This document shows positions 14,910-16,730 of a stretch of DNA of 16,730 nucleotides, in pieces. Numbering within the stretch: the stretch's first letter is position 1; each line of letters begins with the position of its first letter. The translations under genes were made by a program, and so were the position numbers. Origin of the DNA: JBDRGC01 sp043818215 (lineage in GTDB: Bacteria; Chloroflexota; Anaerolineae; Anaerolineales; UBA11858); the NCBI GenBank assembly GCA_043818215.1, contig JBDRGC010000013.1:1-16730 (forward strand). Direction: 5' to 3'. Under the pieces are notes generated by a model that was given only the letters and a program-made list of their open reading frames with translations, searched no databases and was not told the origin of the DNA.

Positions 14910-14997
14910 CCACCCTCCACCCTCTGCCCTCTACCCTCCACCCTCTACCCTCTACCCTCTGCCCTCTGCCCTCTACCCTCTGCCCTCTGCCCTCTGC
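14910..14997. repeat. CTRCCCT heptamer array between xpt and guaA
   Basis: Twelve units plus a partial: CCACCCT, CTGCCCT and CTACCCT in strict period 7, changing by transitions at positions 2 and 3. The array ends 6 bases before the guaA ATG. The preceding 14875-14909 is G-rich (GTGGAGGGGAGAGCG) and partly complementary to the array, so the RNA could pair. Confidence 0.9.
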
Positions 14998-15003
14998 TAA
15001 ACC

Positions 15004-16563
15004 ATGCTCGACTCGATAGCCATCCTCGACTTCGGTTCCCAATACTCGCAGCTCATCGCCCGGCGGGTGCGGGAGAACCGCGTCTACTGCGAACTCTTCC
15101 CCTGGAATGCCGACCCTGCCCGCGTGCTGGCCCTCGATCCCCGCGGCTTCATTCTCTCAGGCGGGCCGACTTCGATCTACGCTCCCGGCGCGCCGCAGAT
15201 TCCCGTTTATGTGCTGGAATCCGGACTGCCGCTTTTTGGGATTTGCTACGGGATGCAGGCGATGACTCACGCCCTGGGGGGACGTGTGGCCCCCTCGGTG
15301 GAGCGAGAGTACGGCCCGGCCCAGATAATGACTCTGGCCCCCAACGATTTGATCCCGCCCGGAGAGCATCCCGTGTGGATGTCCCACGGCGACCGGATCG
15401 AAACTCCGCCCGCGGGATTCGTCCCCCTGGCCGCGTCCGACAATTCGCCCGTGGCCGCTATGGGCGACCTGTCGCGCGGCTACTTTGGGGTGCAGTTCCA
15501 CCCCGAGGTACATCACACTCCCTCCGGATCGGAGATGTTGCGCCGTTTTGTGGTGCAGGTCTGCGGGGCCAAACCTGAGTGGACGCCTGAATCGATCATC
15601 GAAGAAAGCGTGGCACGCATCCGGGCGCAGGTCGGCGGGGCGCGGGTGCTCTCGGCGGTCAGCGGTGGAGTCGATTCCAGCGTGGCAACCGCGCTGGTTC
15701 ACCGCGCAGTGGGCGACCAACTCGTGGCAGTTTTCGTCGATAACGGCTTGCTGCGCCAGGACGAGCCGGGGCAGGTAGTGTCCACATTCCGCGAAAACCT
15801 GGGTGTGCAACTCTACCCCGTCAACGCCGTAGAAGAATTCATGGAAGCCCTGGCAGGCGTCACCGAGCCGGAAAAAAAGCGGCGCATCATCGGCGAAAAA
15901 TTCATCCGCATCTTCGAGCAGCAAGCACGCCGATTGAAAATGCCCCCCTTCCTGGTGCAGGGCACGATTTATCCCGACGTGGTCGAATCCAGCGCCCCCG
16001 ACCGGTCACAGGCCCAGCGTATCAAATCCCATCACAACGTGGGCGGGCTGCCCGAAGACATGCAATTCGAGTTGGTGGAGCCGCTGCGGTATCTCTTCAA
16101 AGATGAAGTCCGGGCGGTGGGCGAGGCCCTGGGGCTGCCTCCCAAACTGGTTTGGCGGCAACCCTTCCCCGGGCCGGGATTGGCCGTCCGCTGTTTGGGC
16201 GAGGTCACCTGGGAGCGGTTGGAACGCCTGCGGGCCGCGGATGCTATCTTCATCGAGGAATTGTCCGCCGCTGGTTTGTTGATGATGAGGCACACAGACG
16301 GCGCGGTCACCGGGTCGGCGCAGGCCTTCGCCGTGCTGTTGCCAGTGCAATCGGTGGGTGTGATGGGCGACCAGCGCACTTATCAGGAAGCCGTTGCCCT
16401 GCGAGCCGTCACCACCGATGATTTCATGACCGCCGACTGGGCCCGCCTGCCATACGATCTGCTGGCCCGCATCGCCAACCGCATCGTCAACGTAGTGGAC
16501 GGCATCAACCGGGTGGTGTATGATATTACCAGTAAACCGCCCGCGACGATTGAGTGGGAGTGA
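15004..16563 (+). CDS. guaA: GMP synthase (glutamine-hydrolysing)
   Basis: 519 residues, the usual size for the single-chain enzyme. Converts XMP, ATP and glutamine to GMP, AMP, pyrophosphate and glutamate. N-terminal class I amidotransferase: ILDFGSQYSQLIARRVRE, nucleophile in GICYGMQ (Cys81), His166 and Glu168 in VQFHPEV. Central ATP pyrophosphatase: P-loop SGGVDS (220-225). C-terminal dimerisation domain with LVQGTIYPDVVES, RQPFPGPGLAVR and the end TSKPPATIEWE, all family hallmarks. The ATG at 15004 is 8 residues before the conserved DFGSQ, the normal spacing. No Shine-Dalgarno sequence precedes it: the upstream bases are CCCTCTGCTAAACC, the end of a heptamer array. It is probably cotranscribed with xpt. 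Confidence 0.98.
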   Translation: MLDSIAILDFGSQYSQLIARRVRENRVYCELFPWNADPARVLALDPRGFILSGGPTSIYAPGAPQIPVYVLESGLPLFGICYGMQAMTHALGGRVAPSVEREYGPAQIMTLAPNDLIPPGEHPVWMSHGDRIETPPAGFVPLAASDNSPVAAMGDLSRGYFGVQFHPEVHHTPSGSEMLRRFVVQVCGAKPEWTPESIIEESVARIRAQVGGARVLSAVSGGVDSSVATALVHRAVGDQLVAVFVDNGLLRQDEPGQVVSTFRENLGVQLYPVNAVEEFMEALAGVTEPEKKRRIIGEKFIRIFEQQARRLKMPPFLVQGTIYPDVVESSAPDRSQAQRIKSHHNVGGLPEDMQFELVEPLRYLFKDEVRAVGEALGLPPKLVWRQPFPGPGLAVRCLGEVTWERLERLRAADAIFIEELSAAGLLMMRHTDGAVTGSAQAFAVLLPVQSVGVMGDQRTYQEAVALRAVTTDDFMTADWARLPYDLLARIANRIVNVVDGINRVVYDITSKPPATIEWE

Positions 16564-16568
16564 GTGGG

Positions 16569-16659
16569 AGGCAGGAGGCAGGAGGCAAGAGGCAGGAGGC
16601 AAGAGGCAGGAGGCAAGAGGCAGGAGGCAAGAGGCAGGAGGCAAGAGGCAAGAGGCAGG
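16569..16659. repeat. AGGCARG heptamer tandem array, 13 units
   Basis: Thirteen consecutive units alternating AGGCAGG and AGGCAAG, starting 6 bases after the guaA stop codon. The only variation is G/A at position 6. The array takes the place where a guaA terminator would be expected; no hairpin with a T-tract is visible. Confidence 0.92.
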
Positions 16660-16730
16660 AGGTTCCACTATCAAAATATGATGGGGAGGAAGAAATGACC
16701 CAAGTATAGTATAATATTGTTAAACTGGGG
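16660..16730. other. Intergenic end of window, no gene seen
   Basis: AT-rich sequence after the last array. A TATAAT occurs at 16710-16715 on the plus strand, but no -35 box stands at the right distance, and the ATG at 16695 meets a stop after four codons. Nothing further can be supported. Confidence 0.5.

Noticed and set aside
14874..15578. 234-codon plus-strand frame starting at the xpt stop
   Set aside because: It begins in the CTRCCCT array and then reads guaA in a wrong frame.
15157..15924. 255-codon minus-strand open frame opposite guaA
   Set aside because: Shadow of guaA with no family features.
16006..16674. Minus-strand frame with a Pro/Ala/Ser/Cys/Leu repeat N terminus
   Set aside because: The repeat peptide is the AGGCARG array in translation; the rest is antisense to guaA.

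Overview
The window reads as a chromosomal segment of a Chloroflexota bacterium, most likely class Anaerolineae. This assignment is an inference. It rests on three things: a solute-binding lipoprotein with a long Val/Glu-rich linker after its lipid-anchored cysteine, a penicillin-binding protein with a Thr-Pro-rich linker after its membrane anchor, and intergenic spaces packed with very short tandem repeats. No rRNA, tRNA, CRISPR array, prophage or transposase gene was seen.

Layout. Positions 1-13830 are all coded on the minus strand. In order of transcription from the right they hold maf (nucleotide pyrophosphatase), a class B penicillin-binding protein, rsgA (ribosome-assembly GTPase), then a full five-gene oligopeptide/dipeptide-type ABC importer: two ATPases (oppD, oppF), a binding lipoprotein (oppA) and two permeases (oppB, oppC). 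These are followed by an unusual lipoprotein with an extracytoplasmic propeller-like domain and a C-terminal membrane domain. Last comes a second OppB-type permease that runs off the left edge and may be part of a fused or separate importer. A good sigma70-type promoter (TTGACC-17-TATTAT) sits before oppD, an ATGA overlap couples oppD to oppF, and a strong hairpin separates oppA from oppB. Positions 13831-16563 carry the divergent plus-strand pair xpt-guaA, which converts xanthine to XMP and then to GMP.

The most unusual property is in the spaces between genes. Several gaps are filled with degenerate tandem arrays of period 7 (eight blocks) or periods 8 and 9. Each block has its own unit (GGGTTAG, GGTAAAT, AGATTGG, TTCCTAG, GCGAGTCA, CCAATCY, CTRCCCT, AGGCARG, and others). 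Units vary mainly by transitions at fixed positions. Arrays abut the start codons of the left-edge permease and of guaA, where no Shine-Dalgarno sequence is visible. About 400 bases of arrays lie between the probable xpt promoter and xpt. The CCAATCT family appears both before the permease and before xpt, in opposite absolute orientation but the same sense relative to the following gene. Other small elements include two 28-bp perfect palindromes between maf and the penicillin-binding protein gene, one of which supplies the maf stop codon, and a 157-bp inverted-repeat element built of heptamers near position 1100. Another oddity is that rsgA has no ATG, GTG or TTG at the expected start; a CTG follows a good ribosome-binding site.
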